Shown here one piece after another: positions 6,541 to 12,975 of a DNA stretch of 13,119 nt. Below the pieces are notes generated by a model. The model ran no database searches. It was not told where the DNA came from and saw only the letters and a program-made list of their open reading frames with translations. Made by a program: the position numbers and the translations under genes. Every line of letters begins with the position of its first letter. The stretch's first letter is position 1. The stretch comes from an uncultured Lachnospiraceae bacterium (lineage in GTDB: Bacteria > Bacillota > Clostridia > Lachnospirales > Lachnospiraceae). The stretch spans positions 1-13,119 of the forward strand of contig CAKRJP010000029.1 in the NCBI GenBank assembly GCA_934351835.1. The letters are read 5' to 3'.

Positions 6541-7267
6541 AAAACTTCAGGAGATAGAGAAAGAAGAAAATGTAAGGATATTATTGGCGGTTGAGTCAGG
6601 GAGCAGAGCCTGGGGCTTTGCTTCTCCGGATAGTGATTATGATGTACGATTCATTTATATCAGGTCGCAGGAAGATTATTTGCGCTTAGATTCGGTGAGG
6701 GATGTTATTGAACGGCCGATCAATGAACTATTGGATATCAACGGATGGGATTTACAGAAAGCATTACGATTGATGTATAAATCAAATCCTACATTATTTG
6801 AATGGTTAATGTCACCGGTTATCTATATAGAAACAGAATTTGCTGATCAAATAAGAAAAGAGATTGGAAAATATTTTTCAATAAAAAGAAGCTTGTATCA
6901 TTATCTTAGCATGGCAGAGGGAAACTATAGAAAATATTTGAAAGGAGATTTGGTAAAGGCAAAAAAATATTTTTATGTATTGCGTCCACTATTAGCAAGT
7001 CGTTGGATACTGGAAAAAGAAACCCCACCGCCGATGTTATTTTCAGAGTTGGCGAAAGCTGAATTACCAGAAGAACTAAAGGAAGAAGTTGAAAGGCTTC
7101 TGGAGATAAAGTTACATTCACCAGAGGTGAAAAAAATTCCGAAAGTAGAAAAGCTAAATAAGTACTTTGATGATTCATTGATTGAGATTAAGGAGAAGGT
7201 GAAAAGCATGGAAGATGAGAAAGCAGGATGGGAAGAGTTAAATAAGCTGTTCCTGAAGGCAGTATAA
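6521..7267 (+). CDS. RlaP-family nucleotidyltransferase associated with RNA repair
   Basis: The product has 248 residues and a polymerase-beta-type nucleotidyltransferase fold at about 1-110. The signature GSRAWGFASPDSDYDVRF at 27-44 holds the Gly-Ser of the active site and two metal-binding aspartates, D39 and D41. A third carboxylate is probably D72 or D77 in LLDINGWDLQKAL. A helical C-terminal part (110-248) follows, with a cluster of lysines. This matches the RlaP family, described as RNA repair pathway nucleotidyltransferases found beside RNA ligases; the substrate (end modification or nucleotide addition to broken RNA) is predicted and not established. The start lies inside the 3' end of rtcB (20-base overlap) with AAAGGGGATAGGAA ahead of it. 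Co-translation with rtcB argues for work on the same RNA ends. No clear terminator follows before the convergent transporter gene. Confidence 0.87.
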   Translation: MKQLIIEKLQEIEKEENVRILLAVESGSRAWGFASPDSDYDVRFIYIRSQEDYLRLDSVRDVIERPINELLDINGWDLQKALRLMYKSNPTLFEWLMSPVIYIETEFADQIRKEIGKYFSIKRSLYHYLSMAEGNYRKYLKGDLVKAKKYFYVLRPLLASRWILEKETPPPMLFSELAKAELPEELKEEVERLLEIKLHSPEVKKIPKVEKLNKYFDDSLIEIKEKVKSMEDEKAGWEELNKLFLKAV

Positions 7268-7297
7268 AAATTCTTTATAAAGGTTTGGAAGCAAATA

Positions 7298-8131
7298 TTA
7301 TAATAAGTTGATAAATACCAACCCGACTCCAATGATTCCGGTGGCGATATATTGTTTTTTACTCAGTGTTTCTTTGAAAGCAAGATAATTTATAATATTT
7401 ACTATAATAATCAGTCCGGCGCTGTATGTCGGATAGACAATATATGCCGGCAGAAAAGCTGCAGCGCGGAGAAGTAAAAGCGTAGTCAGCTGATTGGGAA
7501 TGCCGACGCCGATACCAATCAGAACATCTTGGACAGACATTTTGTGCCCATCCTTTATGAAGAGGAAAATACTGACGACCAGTGCAGAAAGAAACGTGTA
7601 CATTACGAAACAAGTCTGACTGTCAGCATCATAATATAAACTGTAAACACGGGAAATAAAATCAAGCATTCCGCCGAAAATAAATATCAGAATGAGACCT
7701 GCCATAAAGGTAGGTCTGTCTTTTTTATCCCCGGTATTCATAATAATAATCGCAAAAATGCATAAAAAGAGACCAAACATTTTCAGTGGCGCAGGAATCT
7801 CATTAAAAAGAAAAGCCGAAAGAATAGTCGGAATCAAAATACCAAGCCGATTAAAAGTGGTTGTCAGCGGAGCACCATTTCTTCGGATACTGAGCTGGAT
7901 CAGCACAAGGGCGCTGACAAAACCAATTCCGTTAATGATACCGAGAAGAACAGTAATCAGATCACCGGAAAAAATAGCGGATTTATCTTCAAGAAAAAGA
8001 ATGCTGATTAAAGCACCGGCAAGATAATTCCATATATTCAAAGCATAGCGGTTGCCATCGTGGTGCTCAGAATAACGCATGAGAAAAGTCATGATCAGGT
8101 TTGCACCGATGGCGGATAATAAGTAAGTCAT
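7298..8131 (-). CDS. EamA/DMT-type membrane transporter
   Basis: The product has 277 residues with about ten hydrophobic helices (for example 1-18, 31-47, 57-78, 94-110, 115-132, 142-160, 174-193, 203-222, 227-250 and 260-277), arranged as two five-helix halves as in the EamA/drug-metabolite transporter superfamily. The repeat-end phrases FLFNEIPAPLKMFG (107-120) and LAFKETLSKKQYIATGIIGV (250-269) are typical of that family and mark the end of each half. It should export or import a small metabolite across the cytoplasmic membrane; the substrate cannot be read from sequence. The frame is open to 8215, but that region holds the promoter, and ATG 8129-8131 has GGAG six bases upstream. It is convergent with the RlaP-type gene, 30 bases apart, and is probably a bystander to the RNA repair genes. 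Confidence 0.88.
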   Translation of the reverse strand: MTYLLSAIGANLIMTFLMRYSEHHDGNRYALNIWNYLAGALISILFLEDKSAIFSGDLITVLLGIINGIGFVSALVLIQLSIRRNGAPLTTTFNRLGILIPTILSAFLFNEIPAPLKMFGLFLCIFAIIIMNTGDKKDRPTFMAGLILIFIFGGMLDFISRVYSLYYDADSQTCFVMYTFLSALVVSIFLFIKDGHKMSVQDVLIGIGVGIPNQLTTLLLLRAAAFLPAYIVYPTYSAGLIIIVNIINYLAFKETLSKKQYIATGIIGVGLVFINLL

Positions 8132-8186
8132 AAAAAGCTCCGTGTAGTAAAGTATTTTGGTTGTTTTGTAAAATGCATGTAAGAAT

Positions 8187-8215
8187 ACTATAGCGAAAAA
8201 AGGGGGAGATGGCAA
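8187..8215 (-). promoter_or_regulatory. Promoter of the EamA-type transporter gene
   Basis: On the minus strand TTGCCA (8210-8215), 17 bases, TATAGT (8187-8192). The -10 box is about 55 bases upstream of the ATG, and the match fixes the downstream start codon choice. Confidence 0.75.
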
Positions 8216-8251
8216 GATGTGAAAGATAATGAGTTAAGTAAAGATATGATG

Positions 8252-8320
8252 TATAATAAATCAGACATACATCAATTCTCCCCTGCATAGATTGTAAAAA
8301 ACAATGATGCAGGGGCTTTT
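8252..8320 (+). ncRNA. Orphan terminator with possible short transcript upstream
   Basis: CCCCTGCAT and ATGCAGGGG (with inner GATTGT/ACAATG pairing) form a strong hairpin at 8280-8313, followed by CTTTTT on the plus strand. No plus-strand gene ends here: the neighbouring transporter lies on the other strand. A TATAAT box at 8252-8257 could start a transcript of only about 55-60 bases ending at the hairpin, though its -35 region is poor. The hairpin is clear; the small RNA is speculative. Confidence 0.35.
8280..8320 (+). terminator. Strong intrinsic terminator without an obvious gene
   Basis: Nine perfect GC-containing pairs (CCCCTGCAT/ATGCAGGGG), extended inward by GATTGT/ACAATG-type pairing, with an A-rich loop and a CTTTTT tail. 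It shields the island downstream from transcription coming from the left. Confidence 0.8.
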
Positions 8321-8346
8321 TATGAGAGATTATATTGAGGAGCGAA

Positions 8347-8390
8347 AAGAAAACATGATATTTATAATAAAATAAATATCATGTTTTCTT
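8347..8390. repeat. Perfect 19-bp inverted repeat, AT-rich hairpin
   Basis: Left arm 8347-8365 (AAGAAAACATGATATTTAT) and right arm 8372-8390 are exact reverse complements with a 6-base loop AATAAA. It is not followed by a T-run, so it is not a standard terminator. It lies between the orphan terminator and a 30-codon ORF. It could be an RNase III substrate, an operator or a folded RNA element. Confidence 0.85.
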
Positions 8391-8413
8391 GTTTAGCTTT
8401 TCATGTACTTTTT

Positions 8414-8442
8414 TTGTCCCATTAGATTTCCTAAAATAAAGT
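8414..8442 (+). promoter_or_regulatory. Weak promoter candidate for the 30-codon ORF
   Basis: TTGTCC (8414-8419) and TAAAGT (8437-8442) are 17 bases apart, placing a transcription start near 8449, ahead of GGAGGA at 8462-8467. Confidence 0.3.
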
Positions 8443-8474
8443 CAGCAAAAAAATAAGTAGTGGAGGAATAGCAC

Positions 8475-8567
8475 ATGGGAAATAATACGAAAAGTGAGCA
8501 GGACAATCTTTGTTTAGCACTTATCCTGTTATGCCGGATTATACAAGATTATAGAGTCGAAAATTAA
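8475..8567 (+). CDS. Possible 30-residue peptide with its own ribosome binding site and terminator
   Basis: The frame begins MGNNTKSEQDNLCLALILLC and ends RIIQDYRVEN: a polar N-terminus, a short hydrophobic middle with two cysteines, then a charged end. The ATG has GGAGGA seven bases upstream (8462-8467), and a terminator hairpin starts 15 bases after the TAA, so the layout is that of a complete small gene. It might be a small regulatory or toxin-like peptide, or a leader. I recognise no family, and at this length chance cannot be excluded. Confidence 0.45.
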   Translation: MGNNTKSEQDNLCLALILLCRIIQDYRVEN

Positions 8568-8582
8568 GTATAAGAGTTGAGG

Positions 8583-8614
8583 GGCTGAATGGTATTTTGC
8601 TGTTCGGTCTTTTT
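8583..8614 (+). terminator. Terminator after the 30-codon ORF
   Basis: GGCTGAATGG (8583-8592) can pair with the CTGTTCGGTC region (8600-8609) over ten positions, including four G-U pairs, followed by a run of five T. It is only 8 bases ahead of the -35 box of the third WYL gene. Confidence 0.6.
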
Positions 8615-8621
8615 ATGCCCA

Positions 8622-8650
8622 TTGAAATCTGTGAGGTGCAGGCATACAAT
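8622..8650 (+). promoter_or_regulatory. Promoter of the third WYL regulator gene
   Basis: TTGAAA (8622-8627), 17 bases, TACAAT (8645-8650). Both boxes are close to consensus and lie 36 bases upstream of the ATG at 8687. It likely drives the WYL gene and the unknown gene behind it. Confidence 0.75.
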
Positions 8651-8686
8651 GAAACTATATGAAATGCACAGAACGGAGAGAAAAGT

Positions 8687-9787
8687 ATGAGTGATGTACG
8701 TCCAAAAAAATTGCTGATCTTGTATATTTTGGATATCTTACAGAAATATACGGATGAAGAGCACAGACTGAACCAGAAAGAGATACAGGATATTTTGAAA
8801 AGAGAGTACGAAATGACGGTTGACAGGAAAGCTGTGAAAAGAAATCTCTTAAACCTTATGGAATATGGCAGCGATATTGAATATAGAGAAGTACCTCGGA
8901 AAGAAATATTCAGAAAAAAAGATTCCACATCAGATGAAGATGCTGCAGATTTTATGGAGAAAGAAAGTTCAGAAGACAATCTGTTATGGACGGATTTTTA
9001 CCTGAAGCAGAAATTCACGAATGAAGAACTAAGATTATTGATAGACAGTCTGTTGTTTTCGAAACATATACCATATAGCCAGACAAAAGATTTGATTACA
9101 AAATTAGAATCGTTATCTAATATATATTTTAAATCACGTTCACAGTATATTTATCCGTTACCGGTTGACCGGACGGACAATAAGCAGGTGTTTTACAATA
9201 TTGGTATATTGGATGAAGCAATCCGTAAAAAGAAGAAGGTATTATTTGAATATACAGAATACCATATGGATAAGAAAATGCATTTGAAAAAGCGGGAAGA
9301 TGGAAGTGTACGGGAATATATCGTGACGCCATATCAAATGGCTGCACAAGGGGGAAAGTATTATCTGATCTGCAATTATGATAAATATGATGATATCTCG
9401 AATTACCGTGTGGACAGAATTCGAAATATACAGGTTCTTGAGGAAAAGGGAAAGCCATTTGAAACTTTGAAATGGTCTGGGCATCAACCAATGAATCTGA
9501 ATGAGTATATGAAAGAACATGTGTATATGTATTCCAGTGAAAATGCATTTGTCAAGTTTCGAATCGTAAAAGCGATGATTTCAGATGTGATTGATCTATT
9601 TGGAAAAGATGTGAAATTTTCGGAAGAAACGGATACGCATGTATCAGTGAGTGTGCATGTAAATGAACGGGCAGCAGAACAGTTTGCAAAAAATTATGCA
9701 CCGGATGTGGTGATATTGCAGCCAAAGAGATTAAGAGATAAAATACGGGACGATTTGAAAAAATCATGGGAAGCATATGAAGATTAG
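8687..9787 (+). CDS. WYL-domain transcriptional regulator
   Basis: The product has 366 residues. An N-terminal winged helix-turn-helix at about 7-70 (LNQKEIQDILKREYEMTVDR at 28-47, then KAVKRNLLNL) resembles DeoR-type binding modules. A charged linker at 70-100 follows, then a helical segment at 108-150 (TNEELRLLIDSLLFSKHI). The WYL domain covers about 165-252 and has the canonical stretch GGKYYLICNYDKYDDISNYR at 222-241, with VDRIRNI after it. A C-terminal WCX-type extension at 285-360 ends the protein. This is the common YafY/PafC-type architecture, which controls defence and stress loci in many bacteria. The ATG has ACGGAGAG upstream and a near-consensus promoter. The next gene starts 29 bases after its stop in the same direction without a terminator, so they probably form one operon. 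Confidence 0.92.
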   Translation: MSDVRPKKLLILYILDILQKYTDEEHRLNQKEIQDILKREYEMTVDRKAVKRNLLNLMEYGSDIEYREVPRKEIFRKKDSTSDEDAADFMEKESSEDNLLWTDFYLKQKFTNEELRLLIDSLLFSKHIPYSQTKDLITKLESLSNIYFKSRSQYIYPLPVDRTDNKQVFYNIGILDEAIRKKKKVLFEYTEYHMDKKMHLKKREDGSVREYIVTPYQMAAQGGKYYLICNYDKYDDISNYRVDRIRNIQVLEEKGKPFETLKWSGHQPMNLNEYMKEHVYMYSSENAFVKFRIVKAMISDVIDLFGKDVKFSEETDTHVSVSVHVNERAAEQFAKNYAPDVVILQPKRLRDKIRDDLKKSWEAYED

Positions 9788-9816
9788 GAGAAAGTAGGCG
9801 AGAGGAGATACTGAAG

Positions 9817-10794
9817 ATGGACAATGAGGAAATATTAAAGGAATTTCGAGGAGTAATAAGAAAGGATTATGAGGGATGTCTTGATAATAATCTTTCTGAG
9901 GAAAAAGATATAGAAGTTTACGTTGAAGCATTGTACCAGGGATATCTTGATGCATGTAGGACTTTCAAATGGTTACCAGAGTCGAAGGTCAAGAAATGTA
10001 AAAAAGATGATAAGAAAAGAGAGATAATCAAAGGTATCTTGCAAGGAGAAGAAACGGAAGGCGTTGCATATAGAATAAAAAATTATTTGGAGAAAGGGTC
10101 TCCAGATGGATACAGTGAATTTGATGATATACATAGAGAGTTGTGTGAAAATTTAATCTGTGATTTTAGTAGCAAAAATAAAAATGCCGATATATCTTAT
10201 GGACAGGCACAAAAAATTATAAATATGGCTTTTAAATATTTATACTGTTGTAAGTGCGATGATGAAATGAAAGAACGGTTTGATGCTTGTCATATGCCTT
10301 TGGATAGTTTTAGCCTGGAATGGTTTAAAAGACATTTTAAAGAATATGATTTCACGAAGGAGAAGGTTGCTTCTAAACTGGAAGAAAAGCTTTTCAAAGG
10401 AGATAAGAATAAGTCTCTTTTGTTGAAAATGGACTCTATAGGTTCTTGGAGCTCGATGGAGTCAATAGGAAACATGAAGAAAAATGAGGTTTATCAAGGA
10501 GAAAAGTATCCATATGAATTTTATAGAGATATGATAAAGGCATATTGTAAAGATTATAATATAAATTCACCTTTAGAACTGGATTTTATTGTCTGGCCTA
10601 AGATGCAAAAAATTATGGCAGCAGAGGCGTTTATAAAAGCTTTTGAGGAAGATGATGATAACTGGGTTAAAAATGCTATAAAGAATGAAACATATGATAT
10701 AAAAAATTTGGATGAAATATTGAAAAAGAGACTACATAAAATCAGACCTTTAATATGCGATGGGATCGATTCCCAAATATGTAAAAAGAAATAA
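9817..10794 (+). CDS. Uncharacterised soluble protein in the WYL operon
   Basis: The product has 325 residues, rich in lysine and acidic residues, with no signal peptide or membrane helix. I do not recognise a named family. Distinct blocks are VYVEALYQGYLDACRTFKWL at 34-53, SYGQAQKIINMAFKYLYCCK at 127-146, CHMPLDSFSLEW at 158-169, and SPLELDFIVWP at 251-261. Such combinations look like a conserved core, so the protein is probably a real family and not a random frame. The predicted content is mostly helical. There are several cysteines (C109, C115, C144, C145, C147, C158) but no clear zinc-finger spacing. GAGAGGAGA lies ahead of the ATG. It shares the operon with the third WYL regulator and ends in its own terminator, so it may be an effector controlled by that regulator; this is inference. 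Confidence 0.8.
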   Translation: MDNEEILKEFRGVIRKDYEGCLDNNLSEEKDIEVYVEALYQGYLDACRTFKWLPESKVKKCKKDDKKREIIKGILQGEETEGVAYRIKNYLEKGSPDGYSEFDDIHRELCENLICDFSSKNKNADISYGQAQKIINMAFKYLYCCKCDDEMKERFDACHMPLDSFSLEWFKRHFKEYDFTKEKVASKLEEKLFKGDKNKSLLLKMDSIGSWSSMESIGNMKKNEVYQGEKYPYEFYRDMIKAYCKDYNINSPLELDFIVWPKMQKIMAAEAFIKAFEEDDDNWVKNAIKNETYDIKNLDEILKKRLHKIRPLICDGIDSQICKKK

Positions 10795-10798
10795 ATCG

Positions 10799-10826
10799 AA
10801 AAACAGTGTTTCGGCACTGTTTTTTT
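10799..10826 (+). terminator. Terminator of the WYL/unknown-protein operon
   Basis: AAAAACAGTG and CACTGTTTTT form a perfect stem around loop TTTCGG, followed by more T. It lies just past the stop at 10794. Confidence 0.9.
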
Positions 10827-10923
10827 GTGCAATAAACTACTGTGCAGAAAATTAATGTACCATTTTTATCCCATGTAATCCTATATCCTATTACTTATCA
10901 AGTACAGACAGGAGCGAAAAGAG

Positions 10924-11412
10924 TTGAAGATATTCATTTATTCAAGAAAAGCAATAGAAGAATTATTGGAAAGAGATTTCCCGGAAAATACAGCGGTAAT
11001 CAGTTTTTACGATCCACCGGGGAAATTTCGAGAGGCAGGATACAAACCAGTAGACTATTCGGCGAAGACAGATTGCGTATTTCAGGTGGCGCTACACGAC
11101 ATTGATCTGGCGGTACTGCCAAAATATCATTTGACTTACGAGACGTATTTCCCGGAAGTAGATGATCTTGCAGAATTTATCTTTACTGCGAAAGCGGAAG
11201 GAAAAGATATTATCTGTCAATGTGAATATGGTGAAAGCAGAAGTTCTGGATGTGCGGCGGCTATCCATGAATATTTCTATAAAGATGGCATTAATATATT
11301 TGCAGATTACAGATATTATCCCAATCAGATGGTGTACCACAAGGTTTATGATGCTCTTGAAAAATACGGTACTGAAAAAGGTATGATAAAAGAACGGGAG
11401 GAGCAGATTTAA
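10924..11412 (+). CDS. Dual-specificity-type phosphatase with CX5R motif
   Basis: The product has 162 residues. CQCEYGESRSSGCAAAIHEY at 98-117 holds a cysteine phosphatase loop, C100-X5-R106 followed by Ser, the signature of dual-specificity/tyrosine phosphatases that act through a phosphocysteine. Aspartates near HDIDL (58-62) are candidates for the general acid. The length is that of a single catalytic domain. The substrate is unknown: members of this superfamily act on proteins, phosphoinositides or RNA 5' ends. The start is TTG at 10924 with AGGAG nine bases upstream; no ATG or GTG gives a better fit. It is the first of four closely packed genes, the next beginning one base after its stop. 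No convincing promoter is visible in the 97 bases behind the preceding terminator. Confidence 0.75.
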   Translation: MKIFIYSRKAIEELLERDFPENTAVISFYDPPGKFREAGYKPVDYSAKTDCVFQVALHDIDLAVLPKYHLTYETYFPEVDDLAEFIFTAKAEGKDIICQCEYGESRSSGCAAAIHEYFYKDGINIFADYRYYPNQMVYHKVYDALEKYGTEKGMIKEREEQI

Positions 11413-11413
11413 C

Positions 11414-12316
11414 ATGACCATAGAATTAAAAAGAGAGATTTTGGATTTTATCGAATCGCCAGAATTGCATGCATATTTAATAGAGCATACAGAACGACTG
11501 CGGTTAAGGGATTATGTGTCAATAATAGCCGGAGCGCCAGTTGGTTTGGAAAGAAAAAAGGAATTGTTGCATGGTTTGAAAGCCATGTCTGATTTAAAGC
11601 AGAAGGATACAGATTATTTGAAATTATGTTGTGAGTGTATGGATCAGGCAGTAAGACATTTGACTATGGAAAGTGGAATGATTTTTCTTATACAACTGAT
11701 GGGTTATGATGATAATAATAGAAGTGATATTGTGGACGGACCATATGTTGCGACGTCTCTTGCAGATGCCAAAAGAGCAACACGTAAATATTATGATGAT
11801 GAACCAGGCACAGAGTGGCAGACTTTATACTGGCGAATGGAATTATATGTCGATGGTCAGAATGAAATCAGGGAAAATGAATTTTTATCACCGAAGTACA
11901 CGTACATCATGGATAAAAATGGAGAGATTCAATATTTTATACATGAAAGGAAGACATCAAATTATTTAAAGGGTCCATTAGGCAGTATGGTAGAGCGCCA
12001 GTTTTATTCTGTATGTCCCGATTTAAATCTGCCTGTTCCGTATCAGCCGGGAGATGTCCTGTTTATAGACTGCAGACCATATGCACCGGGTGCTTTTTAT
12101 TGTTTGCTTAAAGAAGTTGGGGATGATTGCTGTGGAATACAATGTGAATATGTGAATCTGGAAGGTGAGGTTGAAACAGGTGCGTTGAAACATGGAGATT
12201 ATTTCTTTAATCATAGAGAAGTGTATCAATATTTATCACCTCTATATAAGGCAAAGATTGTTACGAAAGATGAGTTGGATTGGGATAATTATGTCAAAGG
12301 AAAACGAAAATGTTAG
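11414..12316 (+). CDS. Uncharacterised protein in the phosphatase-cREC cassette
   Basis: The product has 300 residues and no signal peptide or membrane helix. The first part (1-90) is helical with LDFIESPELHAYLIEH at 10-25. The second part (90-285) is mixed, with WQTLYWRMELYVDGQ at 135-149, a stretch around YIMDKNGEIQYFIHER (164-179), and QPGDVLFIDCRPYAPGAFYC at 211-230, which resembles a small beta-barrel or NlpC-like core but lacks a clear catalytic set. I do not recognise the family. It begins one base after the phosphatase stop, with GGGAGGAGCAG-type ribosome binding sequence inside the phosphatase end, and overlaps the next gene by seven bases. Coupled translation with both neighbours indicates one functional unit. 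Confidence 0.8.
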   Translation: MTIELKREILDFIESPELHAYLIEHTERLRLRDYVSIIAGAPVGLERKKELLHGLKAMSDLKQKDTDYLKLCCECMDQAVRHLTMESGMIFLIQLMGYDDNNRSDIVDGPYVATSLADAKRATRKYYDDEPGTEWQTLYWRMELYVDGQNEIRENEFLSPKYTYIMDKNGEIQYFIHERKTSNYLKGPLGSMVERQFYSVCPDLNLPVPYQPGDVLFIDCRPYAPGAFYCLLKEVGDDCCGIQCEYVNLEGEVETGALKHGDYFFNHREVYQYLSPLYKAKIVTKDELDWDNYVKGKRKC

Positions 12317-12675
12317 CAAGACCACATAAAGGAGTGTTCTGGCTAATAGACGGAGAAATCTGGGCAGTTCCATTTGATGAGCAAAAATATGAATGTGGGA
12401 TTTCAAAGTCGGGAGATTCTTATGTACATAGGAAAATCTGGAAGGAAATAAGACCCAGAAAGTGCCGGTATCCATACAATTATTATCCTCGCGGGCGGGT
12501 TGAAATTACATCCAAAGGCACCTGCATTATATATATGAATCCTAATATAGGCGAAGAATACATAGATGAAATAATGAAGAAATTTGGACTGATTTCCGTA
12601 TCAAAAATAATTTATGATAACAGTAGCCATTATAAATCATATTTGGATGCGGGATGGAAGGCAGATAAAAACTGA
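12310..12675 (+). CDS. Small uncharacterised protein in the phosphatase-cREC cassette
   Basis: The product has 121 residues. It begins MLARPHKGVFWLIDGEIWAV, then ISKSGDSYVHRKIWKEIRP at 31-49, NYYPRGRVEI at 57-66, IYMNPNIG at 74-81, and IIYDNSSHYKSYLDAGW at 100-116. The several clustered polar and aromatic residues (YPRGRVEI, MNPN, SHYK) look like conserved functional sites, and I have the impression of a family common in clostridial genomes, but I cannot name a function. No membrane helix is present. It overlaps the upstream gene by seven bases and is followed after 24 bases by the cREC gene, so it is translated with them. Confidence 0.75.
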   Translation: MLARPHKGVFWLIDGEIWAVPFDEQKYECGISKSGDSYVHRKIWKEIRPRKCRYPYNYYPRGRVEITSKGTCIIYMNPNIGEEYIDEIMKKFGLISVSKIIYDNSSHYKSYLDAGWKADKN

Positions 12676-12699
12676 CTGTTGTAAGGAGAATGAAAATAT

Positions 12700-12975
12700 A
12701 TGAAAATATGGCTGGATGATATACGACCGGCTCCCGAAGGATATGTATGGTGCAAAAGTGTGAATAGTGCAAAAAGAATAATTGAATCGGCCGGGGAACC
12801 GATTTTACTAATTGACTGTGATCATGATCTGGGAGATTATGCTTACGATGGTGGAGATGGAATTAAATTATTGGATTGGCTGGTGGAAAATGAATGTTTT
12901 TATCCCATTAGGCTTCATACGATGAATCCCGTTGGCAGAGAAAATATGTTGCGGATGATTCGAAGATATTGGTAG
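12700..12975 (+). CDS. cREC-family protein (cyclic-phosphate-processing receiver domain)
   Basis: The product has 91 residues, about one receiver domain. It starts MKIWLDDIRPAPEGYVWCKS, where LDDIRP (5-10) stands for the acidic pair of receiver domains. A second acidic cluster is LLIDCDHDLGDY (36-47), with D39, D41, H42 and D43, and a third conserved block is H73 plus NPVGRENM (76-83). These blocks match the family named cyclic-phosphate processing receiver (cREC), receiver relatives predicted to act on cyclic phosphates of RNA or nucleotides. The extra histidines and asparagine are not those of a phospho-relay receiver. Activity is a family prediction, not shown by experiment that I know of. 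AAGGAG precedes the ATG by 12 bases. It is the last gene of the four-gene cassette and, with rtcB 6-7 kb upstream, the strongest hint that this region concerns RNA ends. Confidence 0.8.
   Translation: MKIWLDDIRPAPEGYVWCKSVNSAKRIIESAGEPILLIDCDHDLGDYAYDGGDGIKLLDWLVENECFYPIRLHTMNPVGRENMLRMIRRYW

Noticed and set aside
6973..7332. Minus-strand frame of 119 residues at the end of the RlaP-type gene
   Set aside because: Antisense to a well-supported family member, serine- and phenylalanine-rich, and no ribosome binding site.
8132..8215. N-terminal extension of the EamA-type transporter
   Set aside because: The extension covers a near-consensus promoter, and the first helix fits the start at 8131.
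8539..8979. Minus-strand frame of 146 residues
   Set aside because: It is antisense to the start of the third WYL gene and covers that gene's promoter; serine- and phenylalanine-rich composition is typical of a shadow frame.
10842..11105. Plus-strand frame of 87 residues overlapping the phosphatase start
   Set aside because: Basic, low-complexity-like composition in another frame of the phosphatase gene; no ribosome binding site.
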